A stretch of DNA of 64,000 nt. Source: Bacteroidota bacterium (GTDB lineage: Bacteria > Bacteroidota > Bacteroidia > Cytophagales > Cyclobacteriaceae). The notes beneath the pieces are model-generated. The model saw only the letters and a list, made by a program, of their open reading frames with translations. It was not told where the DNA came from and did not search any database. The translations under genes and the position numbers were made by a program. Location: the NCBI GenBank assembly GCA_018267135.1, contig JAFDZA010000014.1, positions 248,001 through 312,000 of the forward strand. The letters run 5' to 3'. Positions 55,060 to 63,812 of this stretch are shown here, piece by piece (the first letter of the stretch is position 1; each line of letters begins with the position of its first letter).

Positions 55060-55689
55060 ATGAAAGACTTAGTTATATACGGGGCCGGAGGTTTTGGGCA
55101 AGAAACGGCCTGGCTGCTGCACCAGATTAATGAAGCAACACCTTGCTGGAACGTACTCGGCTTTGCCGATGACGGCATAGCCGAGGGGCAAGTGGTGGCT
55201 GGACTGCCGGTTTTAGGCGGACTTTCTTTTTTGCAAAATCATCGTACCGATTTGGCGATTGTTATTGCCATTGCCGAGCCTTCAGTACGCCAGTCAATAC
55301 ATCAGCAACTCCATTCATCACAACTATCCTTTCCTTCTATCATTCACCCGGGCGTTCGCCTGAGTGCCGATGTGGAGATAGGCGAGGGCTCGATTATTTG
55401 TGCAGGGGTTCTTATTACATGCCATGTAAGGCTGGGTAAGTTTTCACTAATAAATTTATCGTGTACGTTAGGGCATGATAGTGTAATAGAAGATTTTTCT
55501 TCGCTGATGCCTTCAGTAAACATTTCAGGCGCGGTGCAAATTGGCCAGCGATGTTATGTGGGAGTAGGGGCGATAGTGCTACAGGGATTATCCGTTGGCT
55601 GCGATTGCCGCATAGGAGCCGGGGCCGTTGTTACCAAATCTTTTGAAGACAACAAAAGAATTATGGGCGTTCCGGCCCGCTCGATTTGA
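55060..55689 (+). CDS. PglD-type sugar N-acetyltransferase
   Basis: This 209-residue protein has an N-terminal nucleotide-sugar domain (LVIYGAGGFGQETAWLL) and a C-terminal left-handed beta-helix with hexapeptide repeats. The general-base His lies in TLGHDSVIEDFSS. PglD acetylates the 4-amino group of UDP-4-amino-4,6-dideoxy-GlcNAc. The amino group would be supplied by the DegT enzyme at 56628. The exosortase and its partner separate the two genes. Confidence 0.9.
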   Translation: MKDLVIYGAGGFGQETAWLLHQINEATPCWNVLGFADDGIAEGQVVAGLPVLGGLSFLQNHRTDLAIVIAIAEPSVRQSIHQQLHSSQLSFPSIIHPGVRLSADVEIGEGSIICAGVLITCHVRLGKFSLINLSCTLGHDSVIEDFSSLMPSVNISGAVQIGQRCYVGVGAIVLQGLSVGCDCRIGAGAVVTKSFEDNKRIMGVPARSI

Positions 55690-55691
55690 TT

Positions 55692-56231
55692 ATGAAACTG
55701 ATCACGGAGAATAAAAAATCGTTGTTTTTTTTGGTCACTTTCGTGGGTTCTTACCTGGTATTAAATACGCTCTACGGTTTTTATATACAACACTACTACC
55801 CCGGGTCGGATCCCTTTACCCGGGCGGTTTCTGCCCAGGTTGTGTGGGTTCTCTCTTTGTTTGATTCAAGTGTTGCGGCCTTTCCTTCCCAGTTTAGTGA
55901 ATACATACCCATTGCCAACGACCGGGAAAACATGATTTATGTTTTTGAAGGCTGCAACAGCCTCAACGTTATGATTGTGTACATCAGTTTTTTGTTAGCA
56001 TTTAAAGGTACGTCAAGGCTTTTTATACTTTTTGCCGGGATGGGAACGGCCGTTATTTATGTTCTTAATGTCGCCCGCATTGTGCTGCTGTATGCCGTGG
56101 CATTCTATTTTCCTGAACGGTTATATTTTTTTCATAAGTATCTTTTTACGGTTTTCATTTATATAGCTGTTTTTGTTCTTTGGTTTTTTTGGGTAAAACA
56201 AGTCAGAAAAAAATCCGGTGAGCCATCCTAA
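55692..56231 (+). CDS. xrtF: exosortase family protein XrtF
   Basis: This 179-residue integral membrane protein has about five hydrophobic helices and the exosortase/archaeosortase catalytic pattern: Cys88 in FEGCNSLNVMIVY, Arg129 in NVARIVLL and His148 in FFHKYLF. It is short and without the large C-terminal domain of XrtA, as in the Bacteroidota XrtF group. Such enzymes are thought to cleave a C-terminal hydrophobic sorting tail and join the protein to a glycan or lipid. The ATG at 55692 is preferred over a TTG at 55686. It overlaps its partner gene by 14 bp. A possible substrate is encoded at 63597. Confidence 0.88.
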   Translation: MKLITENKKSLFFLVTFVGSYLVLNTLYGFYIQHYYPGSDPFTRAVSAQVVWVLSLFDSSVAAFPSQFSEYIPIANDRENMIYVFEGCNSLNVMIVYISFLLAFKGTSRLFILFAGMGTAVIYVLNVARIVLLYAVAFYFPERLYFFHKYLFTVFIYIAVFVLWFFWVKQVRKKSGEPS

Positions 56232-56631
56232 CAGGTTGTATAATAAACTTCTTTTGGCTGCTGCGCTCGTGGGCATTGGGGCTACATTTTTGTTTCAAGA
56301 TTTTTCATTTTTAAGCAGCCTGAATATTTCAGAAGAATGGTTGTTTATTTTCCGGAAGACCTTGCGCGTGGTTCTGAACGATCTGTTTATGCTGCTTTTT
56401 ATAATGGCCTGGTTTAAAGACCGAAAGGTTACGCAACTTGCCATTGTCATTCAACTCGTTGATGGGCTTCTTCTTCTTCCGCTGTATTTGTATATTAAAC
56501 TTTCGTGGGAAGGCACTTCTGAAATATCGGCTCCATTACTTTCGCAGTTTCACCGTCTCATTATCAACCCTACGCTGATGATCTTATTAATCCCGGCTGT
56601 ATATTTCCAAAAAATAGCAGTTAAAAAATGA
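56218..56631 (+). CDS. exosortase F-associated membrane protein
   Basis: This 137-residue protein starts at a GTG within the xrtF 3' end. It has four hydrophobic helices with conserved-looking polar positions: KTLRVVLND between helices and FHRLIINPTLMILLIPA at the end. These match what I know of the protein regularly encoded beside XrtF. Its role is not established. It may be a membrane partner of the exosortase. It overlaps the aminotransferase gene by 4 bp, so the exosortase pair is fully embedded in the sugar operon. Confidence 0.8.
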   Translation: MSHPNRLYNKLLLAAALVGIGATFLFQDFSFLSSLNISEEWLFIFRKTLRVVLNDLFMLLFIMAWFKDRKVTQLAIVIQLVDGLLLLPLYLYIKLSWEGTSEISAPLLSQFHRLIINPTLMILLIPAVYFQKIAVKK

Positions 56632-57761
56632 GGAAACGGATTTTCCTTTCACCGCCTCACCTGGGTGGGGAAGAGAGTAAAGAAGTGGAAAAGGCTATAC
56701 AGTCTAACTGGATTGCACCAGCGGGGCCGGCCACGGCTTTATTCGAAAATAAAATTACAGCGTATAACCAAACAGATTACTGTGTAGCAGTAAATTCGGG
56801 GACTGCGGCTATTCATTTGGCATTGATTGTCTTGGGCGTGGAAAAAGGAGATGAAGTTATCTGCCCCACCTTTACCTTTGCCGGATCCTGTAACCCCATA
56901 CTTTACCAGAGAGCCGTGCCGGTGTTTGTCGATGCGGAAAAAGAAAGTTGGTGTTTAGACCCGCACTTGCTGGAAGAAGCTATTACAGACCGGATCCGGT
57001 TAGGCAAGAAGCCTAAGGCAATCATCGTAGTGCACCTGTTTGGTATGCCGGCTCGTATGGATGAGATTCTGAACGTGGCAAAAAAATATGCTATTCCGGT
57101 GGTGGAAGATGCGGCTGAAGCGCTTGGCTCGGTTTACAATGGCCAGCATGCCGGCACGATAGGCGACATCGGTGTTTATTCATTTAATGGAAATAAAATC
57201 ATTACTACTTCCGGTGGTGGTGCGCTGGTGTCATTTAACAAAGAATGGATAGATCAGGCCCGCTATTTATCGGGGCAGGCGCGAAGTGCTGTGCCATACT
57301 ATCATCATGAATCAACCGGCTATAACTACCAGTTGAGCAACATCAGTGCGAGTATTGGAGTAGGACAATTTTCTGTGCTTAATGAACGGCTGAAACAGAA
57401 ACGAAAAATCTTTGAAACCTACCAGTCGGAATTAAAAAAACATAATTTTCTATTTCAAGAAGAAAACCTCAACACATTCTCTAACCGATGGATAACCAGC
57501 ATATTAATGCCTCCAAAATCAAAAAAAAGTTTAAATGAAGAAATCCGACTAGTGTTAGAAGCCGAAAACATAGAATCGCGCCCGTTATGGAAACCGATGC
57601 ACTTGCAGCCGGTCTTTAGGCATTATCCAAACTACCTTTCGGGGGTAGCAGAGCGCTTATTTGGTGGCGGGCTATGCTTGCCCAGTGGCACGAGTTTAGC
57701 CAAGGAAGACCAGGAAATAATCATCCAAAAATTGATTGAAACAGCAGGTTACACAGTATAA
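56628..57761 (+). CDS. DegT-family aminotransferase (PglE-like)
   Basis: This 377-residue PLP enzyme has its lysine in FNGNKIITTSGGG, about residue 189, a signature of PglE/PseC-like 4-aminotransferases. The N-terminal SPPHLGGEE and AVNSGTAAIHLAL segments fit the same group. It would aminate UDP-4-keto-6-deoxy-GlcNAc, made by the PglF-like enzyme whose gene starts at 63809, and hand it to the PglD-like acetyltransferase at 55060. Confidence 0.92.
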   Translation: MRKRIFLSPPHLGGEESKEVEKAIQSNWIAPAGPATALFENKITAYNQTDYCVAVNSGTAAIHLALIVLGVEKGDEVICPTFTFAGSCNPILYQRAVPVFVDAEKESWCLDPHLLEEAITDRIRLGKKPKAIIVVHLFGMPARMDEILNVAKKYAIPVVEDAAEALGSVYNGQHAGTIGDIGVYSFNGNKIITTSGGGALVSFNKEWIDQARYLSGQARSAVPYYHHESTGYNYQLSNISASIGVGQFSVLNERLKQKRKIFETYQSELKKHNFLFQEENLNTFSNRWITSILMPPKSKKSLNEEIRLVLEAENIESRPLWKPMHLQPVFRHYPNYLSGVAERLFGGGLCLPSGTSLAKEDQEIIIQKLIETAGYTV

Positions 57762-57803
57762 CCGAATCGGATTTATCAGCCGGAATTCTTCGTTTTTTTA
57801 ATT

Positions 57804-57811
57804 TATATTTG
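57804..57811 (+). promoter_or_regulatory. candidate -7 promoter for the adhesin gene
   Basis: TATATTTG matches TAnnTTTG and lies 19-26 bases before the ATG at 57830. An AAAGG sequence follows at 57823-57827. The 68-bp gap from the aminotransferase stop is one of the larger ones here, so the adhesin may have its own promoter. Confidence 0.45.
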
Positions 57812-57829
57812 CAATTTACCATAAAGGTG

Positions 57830-60800
57830 ATGAGAGTAAAATTTATCGGGCTTCTGTTTGCACTGTTTCTTGCAGGGGAGGGAATTGGTTTTTGCCAAAC
57901 TACTGGTGATTACCAAACAGCACAAAATGGAAATTGGAACCAAACTTCAACCTGGCAAATCTGGAATGGAACGGCATGGGTTACTCCGGTCTCGGTTCCA
58001 TCTGGCTCCTCTTCTGCCGTAGTTACGGTTTTAGCTCCCCACACGGTTACGTGTACTACCAACGTTAATATCGATAACCTCACTGTTGATGGAATAGTAA
58101 CCGTCAATGCGGGTTTTACTTTAAATCTGAACTTTACAAACGCCTCGGTAATTAACGGCACACTTAACAATAGTGGAACGGTGACAGGTTCTGCCAGTTT
58201 AGTTACCATTAATGGAAACTACAACCATACCCGCAATGGAGGGGCTGTGCCATTGGCCACGTGGGTGGCCGGTTCTTTTTGTAATGTTACAGGCGTTACG
58301 AATACGGTGCCGGGTGGGCTAGGTCAGAATTTTGATAGTTTTATTTGGAATAGTGCGCAAACCGGTACAATCAATTTTGCCGGAAACCTGACTACCATCG
58401 GAGCCAACCTAACCATAAACGGTACAGGTGGGCAGCAACTTCAGTTGGCAACCAATACGGCTGGATATACCCTGAATGTGGGTAATAATTTTACGGTTAG
58501 CGGAAACTCCAGAGTGGCCTTCGTTACTACAGGTTCTGCCACGGTTAATGTTACCGGCAATTTTTATTATCAATCAACCAACACCAGCGGGTCTATTTTA
58601 AAAACTACCGGCTCGTACACCTTAAACCTGACAGGTGATTTTAACATGAACACCGGAGGAGCCAACGGGCTTCTTTCGTTTTCGTCCGGAGGCGGTAACG
58701 GAGTCTGGAATATGAATCAGGGAAACTTTTTATTGAAAAGAGGTACTTTGACACGCACCGGAGGGGCTGGCGCTGTTAATTTCAATTTTAATGGAATGCA
58801 GACCTTTTCCAACGATTCGGTAGGAACTATATCTTCTGTAGTAAATTTTACGGTAAGTTCTTCCACTACTTTAAGCATGCCGGTTAATATGTGGGATAAC
58901 GTAACCGATTCGCGTATCCAGGGGTCAGGCACTTTCACATTAAATGGCATACTAAGAGCAGGCTCAATTAACACCTCGGGAGCTATTGTTACCGGAACCA
59001 CTTTAGGGAATATTAGAACCTCAGGAGTAAGAACGTACAGTAATGGCAGCCGCATTGTGTATGCCGGAGCCACCGGGGCACAAAGTTTTGGAAATGGCCA
59101 CCCCAGCACAGGAAATGTAACCACCGAAATAGATAACTCAAGCGGGGTTACATTTACAACTTCTAATGCCGGTAACGGAGGGGCTGCAATCCTGGTTATT
59201 CCCTATGATTTAATTTTTACGAATGGTTCTCTTACGATAGGTACAGGGCGTTCGCTTACCTTATTTACGGCATCTACTACGGGGGGGGCTATTACACCAA
59301 ATGGAAATACCATTTCGTTAGCGGCAAATTCAAATTTGGTAATCAATGGATCGGGGGCACTGGGTGTTCTTCCTTTCCCATCCGGGGCTCAAACATTTCG
59401 TTCATTAACAGTAAACCGCGTCACTTCGGGAACAGTAAATTTCGGAAACCCGATTACGGTTACCGGTACCACAACCATTAACAATGGAACAGTTACGCTA
59501 GGCGGTGCAACCACCTTGTCGGGTAATATTTCATTAGCTACCGGTACGGTATTGGCTTTCGATAATCAATCTCTTATTACGGGTGCGGATATTACCTATG
59601 CGGGCACAGGTGCTCTTTCAGCCAGCGGAACATCAACCCTTACCATGAACAGTGGTGCAGCCATTACGTCTGATCTTGTTTTTTTAAATACGAATAATAC
59701 TGTTCAGTCCTTAACGATAAATTATAGCAACGCCTCGGGTACAGTAAACATTAATGCACCGGGATTGAATGTAGCCAATGCTCTTACTCTTACAGACGGC
59801 ATACTGGTAGTTTCAGCTCCGAGTAATTTAATAATGGGAGCAAACTCTACGATAACCCGTAACCTGACAGGCGCAAGCCCAAGTTCGATCTCTACCAATA
59901 GCCCTTCAGGAGGACCTTGGTCAGTAATTTACACGGGTACCTCAAACGCTACAACCGGGCTTGAAATCCCCTCTGCCGGATCGCCCCAGATTAAGGGATT
60001 AACGGTATCAACTACAGCAGGAACAGTTACTCTTGGACAAGCGCTTACAGTGGGCACAGGTGGTATCATCCAAAATGCTGGTGGAACATTTACCTGTGCG
60101 GCCAATACGGTTTCCACTTCTTTTTTAAGTCAGACGGCTGGCACCTTTACATCCTCCAGCACCACACTGACATTGACTGGTAACCTCACACTTTCAGGTA
60201 CAGCGTTTAACAACAACACCGGTACGGTTGCTTTTAATGGTTCGTCAACTATTTTGGGTACGCTTACACCTAATTACTACGCGGTTACGATCAATGGCGG
60301 AGCATCGGTAACGGCTCCCACCACATGGAATATTCAAAGTAATTTTACTGACAACGGTACTTTTGCAGGAGGAACCGGTACGGTGAATTTTACGGGAGCC
60401 AATGTGCAAACCATTTCCGGAACATCGAATACGCCTTTTTATAACTTAACAGTAAATAAAACTGGTGGAAACCTTACGGTTAATTCAGCCGAAACTGTAT
60501 CCAATAACCTAACCCTGACAGCCGGAACGTTGAATATTGCTTCACCGGTTTCTATGACCAATGCTTCGGGCACTCTTACCCTTACGGCAGGCACACTGGC
60601 TATTACTTCCAATAACCTGAGTCTTGCCAATGGTACTAACATTTCGCGTGCGGCCGGCACCATTGCTACTTCTTCTCCCGGTGGCGGACCTTGGGATGTT
60701 ATTTATACCGGTACATCTAAAACAACCGGGTTGGAGATTCCATCGTCCGGGAATGTGTTAAGTGTAACATTGAATAACAACAGCGGCACAACGATCACGC

Positions 60801-63589
60801 TTCAGGCTGGACAGACATTAAATGTTACCAACGCCTTTACCATTACTAATCCGGGTAGAACTTTTTCATCCGGATCCAACAATGTTTCGGTAGGTTCATT
60901 AGTTAATAATGGAACCTTTACAGCTCCCAGCGCGGGTGCCTCTACCGGCTTAACGTTAAACGGAAATTTTACCAACTCCGGAACATTTAATACAAATGGC
61001 GGTACGGTTCATATTGGAGCGGCAGTATCAATTTCGGGTACGGTGCCTACATTTAATAATTTTACGATCGATGCGGCCGGTAGTTTTACGGTTCCTTCCT
61101 CTTTTCCGCTTACCGGAAATCTGACTAATAATGGATCGCTCACAGCCACAGGAAGTACTATTTTATTTTCAGGCAACACAGCTAAACAAATAGCGGGCAG
61201 TAATAAAATTACGTTTAACGATCTGACTTTGACCGGAGGCACCAATGCAAATGATCTGACACTAACTACCACGGCCGGAGCAGATGTTTCAGGTATAGTG
61301 AAATTGATAGGGTCTCCTAACCCGGCCGTTTTAACCATCAATGCAAGCTGTCCATTTACGTTGTTATCAACTGCCGACCGACCAACCGTTGATGCAAGCA
61401 TTGCCACTATTCCGGCAGGAAGTTCTATTGCAGGAAAGGTAACAGTGCAACGCTACATGAGTAAAATAGGAGTAGCGGCTTATAACTATCAGGTATATCA
61501 TGATATTTCATCGCCTGTAAACACAAATGTGGCCGATCTTCAAAACTCACTCCCAATTACCGGCAACTTTACCGGTGCCAGTACAGTGTCCGGAGTAACG
61601 AACTCAAATCCAGGATCAGCTGCGATGTCTTGGTATGATGAAACACAGACTGGAGGTATTGATGTTGGCTGGACTGATTTCCCGGCTGATGGAACAGACA
61701 ACACAGCTACTTTTGTTCGTGGCCGTGGGTATTCCCTTTTTGTTTTTGGCAGCGACCCACCGGTATCAGGCAGCGGTATGGCCAAATGGTCTTTAACAGG
61801 GCCTATCTGGAGCGGCTCATTTAATTTACCGGTAACTTACACCAATACAGGCAGTGCATCGGATGATGGCTGGAATTTAGTTGGTAATCCTTATCCCTCA
61901 ACGATAGATTGGAAGGCGGCTACCGGCTGGACAAAAACCAACGTAGATGATGCTATATATATTGATGATTATAATACTGCCAATCCGGTTTTTGCAGCCT
62001 ATGTAAATGGGGTAGGAACAAACGGTGGTTCACAGTATGTGGCTACCGGGCAAGGATTTTGGGTGCATGCTAATGCAGCGGCCCCTGTGGTGAGTGTTTC
62101 CGAAAATGTAAAGGTGGCCGGACAACAAACTACTTTTTTCAGGCAAGCCGAGCCTCTTAATCTGATTCGGGTAGCGCTTACCGATGCGAATGCTCTTCGC
62201 GATGAAACTGTTATTTATTTTTCTGACTCGGCCACAGTAGGATTTGATAAAAGATACGATGCCCGAAAATTAAATAACCAATATGGCTATTTAAACTTAT
62301 CGTCTCTTTCTCCGGTAAATGAACCGTTTGCTATTCATGCTATGCCTTTTAGCAATAATACATGTGCCACCACCGTGCCTTTAAAAATAACCAATGTTGT
62401 ATCGGGCAATTATTCGTTAGGATTCAGTGAGTTTCAGTCGATGCCATCATCTTTGTCAATTAAACTGGTAGATAAGTACATACCTAATTCGCAGATTGAT
62501 GTTCGCCAGAACCAGCTTTACTCTTTTTCGATAGACCAAACCAAACCGGCATCGATTGATTCTACCCGTTTTAGTTTAATATTTACTTATTCTGCCTTGC
62601 CTCCATCCATCGTAGCTAATGGGGCTACGGTTTGCGATACCACATTGGCGAAAGTGACTATTAAAAATACTTCCCCGGAATTTCTATACAGCCTTAAATC
62701 ATCCTCAAATATGACCATAGGCTTACCTATTCAGGGAAATGGCTCTAATATTGTATTTTCTGTACCTTCAAAAAATTTGACTTTAGGTAAAAACGCTTTT
62801 ACTATTCAAGCCGCTAATAGTTTTTGTCAGGCTTTGTCTTTGTCAGACACTTCATCAGTTTATTGGGTTGCCCCGCCTACGGCACCCATCGCCACATCAT
62901 CGGCTGTTTGTAGCAAAGGACAGGTTACTTTAACCGCATCAGGAGCTACCGGGAATGGTTATTATAATTGGTATGATTCACTTAATGCCCCTGTTCCTTA
63001 CCCGATTCAATCGGCTACGTTTGTTACCGATAGCTTATCAAAAGCTAAAACCTATTTTGTTTCAATTACAAGTAGCCTTGGATGCGAAGGTGCAAAAACA
63101 GCAGTAACGGCAAATGTAGTTAACCTTAATGCGGCTACTATTACGGTAACCGGGCTCACTACATTGCAATCTAACTTTGCAACTGGCAACCAATGGTATC
63201 TAAACGGATCGGCCATTAGCGGGGCAACAGGGCAAACCCTTACCTTAACACAATCGGGCACGTATGGGCTAATCGTTACCTCGCAGGGTTGTTCGGTTAC
63301 GGCTCCAAACAAAGATATGGTGGTTACAGCAGTAGAAAATCTATCTGATAAGATCAAAGCCTACCCGGTTCCGGTAAAAGGAACATTATATTTGGAGGTT
63401 CCCGATGCAGATCAGGCCTTCGGTGAAATGTATAATGCGGTGGGTTCGCGGATATCCGTTTTAGGATTTGTGGGAGATGGGCAAAAACAAGTTTCCAGTT
63501 ACGATTTTTCACACGAAAGTGCCGGGATTTATTTTGTAAGAATTAATCAGGGAAACACGACCACCATCATCCGCGTGATAAAAGATTAA
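57830..63589 (+). CDS. giant T9SS-sorted surface protein (adhesin-like)
   Basis: This 1919-residue protein begins with a signal peptide ending near GFCQ. The first 1180 or so residues are rich in Thr, Ser, Asn and Gly and alternate short beta-strands (TLNLTG, TLTLTAG, GNLTNNG), as expected for a long beta-solenoid. Two segments near residues 700-720 and 950-980 repeat the pattern GGPW-VIYTGTS-TTGLEIP. Residues from about 1190 to 1590 carry the conserved GWNLVGNPYPSTIDW motif of large Bacteroidota surface proteins. An Ig-like region follows, and the last 80 or so residues (AYPVPVKGTLYLEV ... GIYFVRIN) are a type A T9SS sorting domain. Likely surface adhesin or matrix protein. Confidence 0.9.
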   Translation: MRVKFIGLLFALFLAGEGIGFCQTTGDYQTAQNGNWNQTSTWQIWNGTAWVTPVSVPSGSSSAVVTVLAPHTVTCTTNVNIDNLTVDGIVTVNAGFTLNLNFTNASVINGTLNNSGTVTGSASLVTINGNYNHTRNGGAVPLATWVAGSFCNVTGVTNTVPGGLGQNFDSFIWNSAQTGTINFAGNLTTIGANLTINGTGGQQLQLATNTAGYTLNVGNNFTVSGNSRVAFVTTGSATVNVTGNFYYQSTNTSGSILKTTGSYTLNLTGDFNMNTGGANGLLSFSSGGGNGVWNMNQGNFLLKRGTLTRTGGAGAVNFNFNGMQTFSNDSVGTISSVVNFTVSSSTTLSMPVNMWDNVTDSRIQGSGTFTLNGILRAGSINTSGAIVTGTTLGNIRTSGVRTYSNGSRIVYAGATGAQSFGNGHPSTGNVTTEIDNSSGVTFTTSNAGNGGAAILVIPYDLIFTNGSLTIGTGRSLTLFTASTTGGAITPNGNTISLAANSNLVINGSGALGVLPFPSGAQTFRSLTVNRVTSGTVNFGNPITVTGTTTINNGTVTLGGATTLSGNISLATGTVLAFDNQSLITGADITYAGTGALSASGTSTLTMNSGAAITSDLVFLNTNNTVQSLTINYSNASGTVNINAPGLNVANALTLTDGILVVSAPSNLIMGANSTITRNLTGASPSSISTNSPSGGPWSVIYTGTSNATTGLEIPSAGSPQIKGLTVSTTAGTVTLGQALTVGTGGIIQNAGGTFTCAANTVSTSFLSQTAGTFTSSSTTLTLTGNLTLSGTAFNNNTGTVAFNGSSTILGTLTPNYYAVTINGGASVTAPTTWNIQSNFTDNGTFAGGTGTVNFTGANVQTISGTSNTPFYNLTVNKTGGNLTVNSAETVSNNLTLTAGTLNIASPVSMTNASGTLTLTAGTLAITSNNLSLANGTNISRAAGTIATSSPGGGPWDVIYTGTSKTTGLEIPSSGNVLSVTLNNNSGTTITLQAGQTLNVTNAFTITNPGRTFSSGSNNVSVGSLVNNGTFTAPSAGASTGLTLNGNFTNSGTFNTNGGTVHIGAAVSISGTVPTFNNFTIDAAGSFTVPSSFPLTGNLTNNGSLTATGSTILFSGNTAKQIAGSNKITFNDLTLTGGTNANDLTLTTTAGADVSGIVKLIGSPNPAVLTINASCPFTLLSTADRPTVDASIATIPAGSSIAGKVTVQRYMSKIGVAAYNYQVYHDISSPVNTNVADLQNSLPITGNFTGASTVSGVTNSNPGSAAMSWYDETQTGGIDVGWTDFPADGTDNTATFVRGRGYSLFVFGSDPPVSGSGMAKWSLTGPIWSGSFNLPVTYTNTGSASDDGWNLVGNPYPSTIDWKAATGWTKTNVDDAIYIDDYNTANPVFAAYVNGVGTNGGSQYVATGQGFWVHANAAAPVVSVSENVKVAGQQTTFFRQAEPLNLIRVALTDANALRDETVIYFSDSATVGFDKRYDARKLNNQYGYLNLSSLSPVNEPFAIHAMPFSNNTCATTVPLKITNVVSGNYSLGFSEFQSMPSSLSIKLVDKYIPNSQIDVRQNQLYSFSIDQTKPASIDSTRFSLIFTYSALPPSIVANGATVCDTTLAKVTIKNTSPEFLYSLKSSSNMTIGLPIQGNGSNIVFSVPSKNLTLGKNAFTIQAANSFCQALSLSDTSSVYWVAPPTAPIATSSAVCSKGQVTLTASGATGNGYYNWYDSLNAPVPYPIQSATFVTDSLSKAKTYFVSITSSLGCEGAKTAVTANVVNLNAATITVTGLTTLQSNFATGNQWYLNGSAISGATGQTLTLTQSGTYGLIVTSQGCSVTAPNKDMVVTAVENLSDKIKAYPVPVKGTLYLEVPDADQAFGEMYNAVGSRISVLGFVGDGQKQVSSYDFSHESAGIYFVRINQGNTTTIIRVIKD

Positions 63590-63596
63590 ACCACCC

Positions 63597-63812
63597 ATGC
63601 AACGTTTTAGAATTTTAAAATACTTGATGTTATCTCTCCTTATAGGGGCAGCTATAAACCTTTCTGCCCAGCCGGGTGGCGGCCGTCCGTGCCCTAAACC
63701 GCCCTGCCCGCCACCGGTACCAATTACTGGCATTGAGTATTTATTAGGCTTGGGAGGATTGTATGGCATTAAGAAGTTGATTACAGATCAGAAGAAAAAA
63801 ACAAACCGGTGA
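63597..63812 (+). CDS. small Pro-rich protein with PITG-type C-terminal sorting signal
   Basis: This 71-residue protein has a signal peptide (about 1-24, ending LSAQ), a short Gly/Pro/Cys-rich centre with CPKPPCPPP, the motif VPITG, a hydrophobic stretch IEYLLGLGGLYGI and a basic tail (KKLITDQKKKTNR). Motif, helix and basic end in that order are the layout of exosortase substrates. The tail resembles the Bacteroidota tails I know as PI(D/T)G-x-LL-x-G-x-YG-x-KK. It begins 7 bp after the adhesin and overlaps the next gene by 4 bp. The two cysteines could pair or be modified. Substrate status is inferred. Confidence 0.7.
   Translation: MQRFRILKYLMLSLLIGAAINLSAQPGGGRPCPKPPCPPPVPITGIEYLLGLGGLYGIKKLITDQKKKTNR

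Noticed and set aside
57910..63357. Several open frames of 60-135 codons on the minus strand within the adhesin gene
   Set aside because: They are rich in Val, Pro and Thr as mirror images of the repetitive Thr/Asn/Gly codons on the plus strand, and none has a plausible domain or start.
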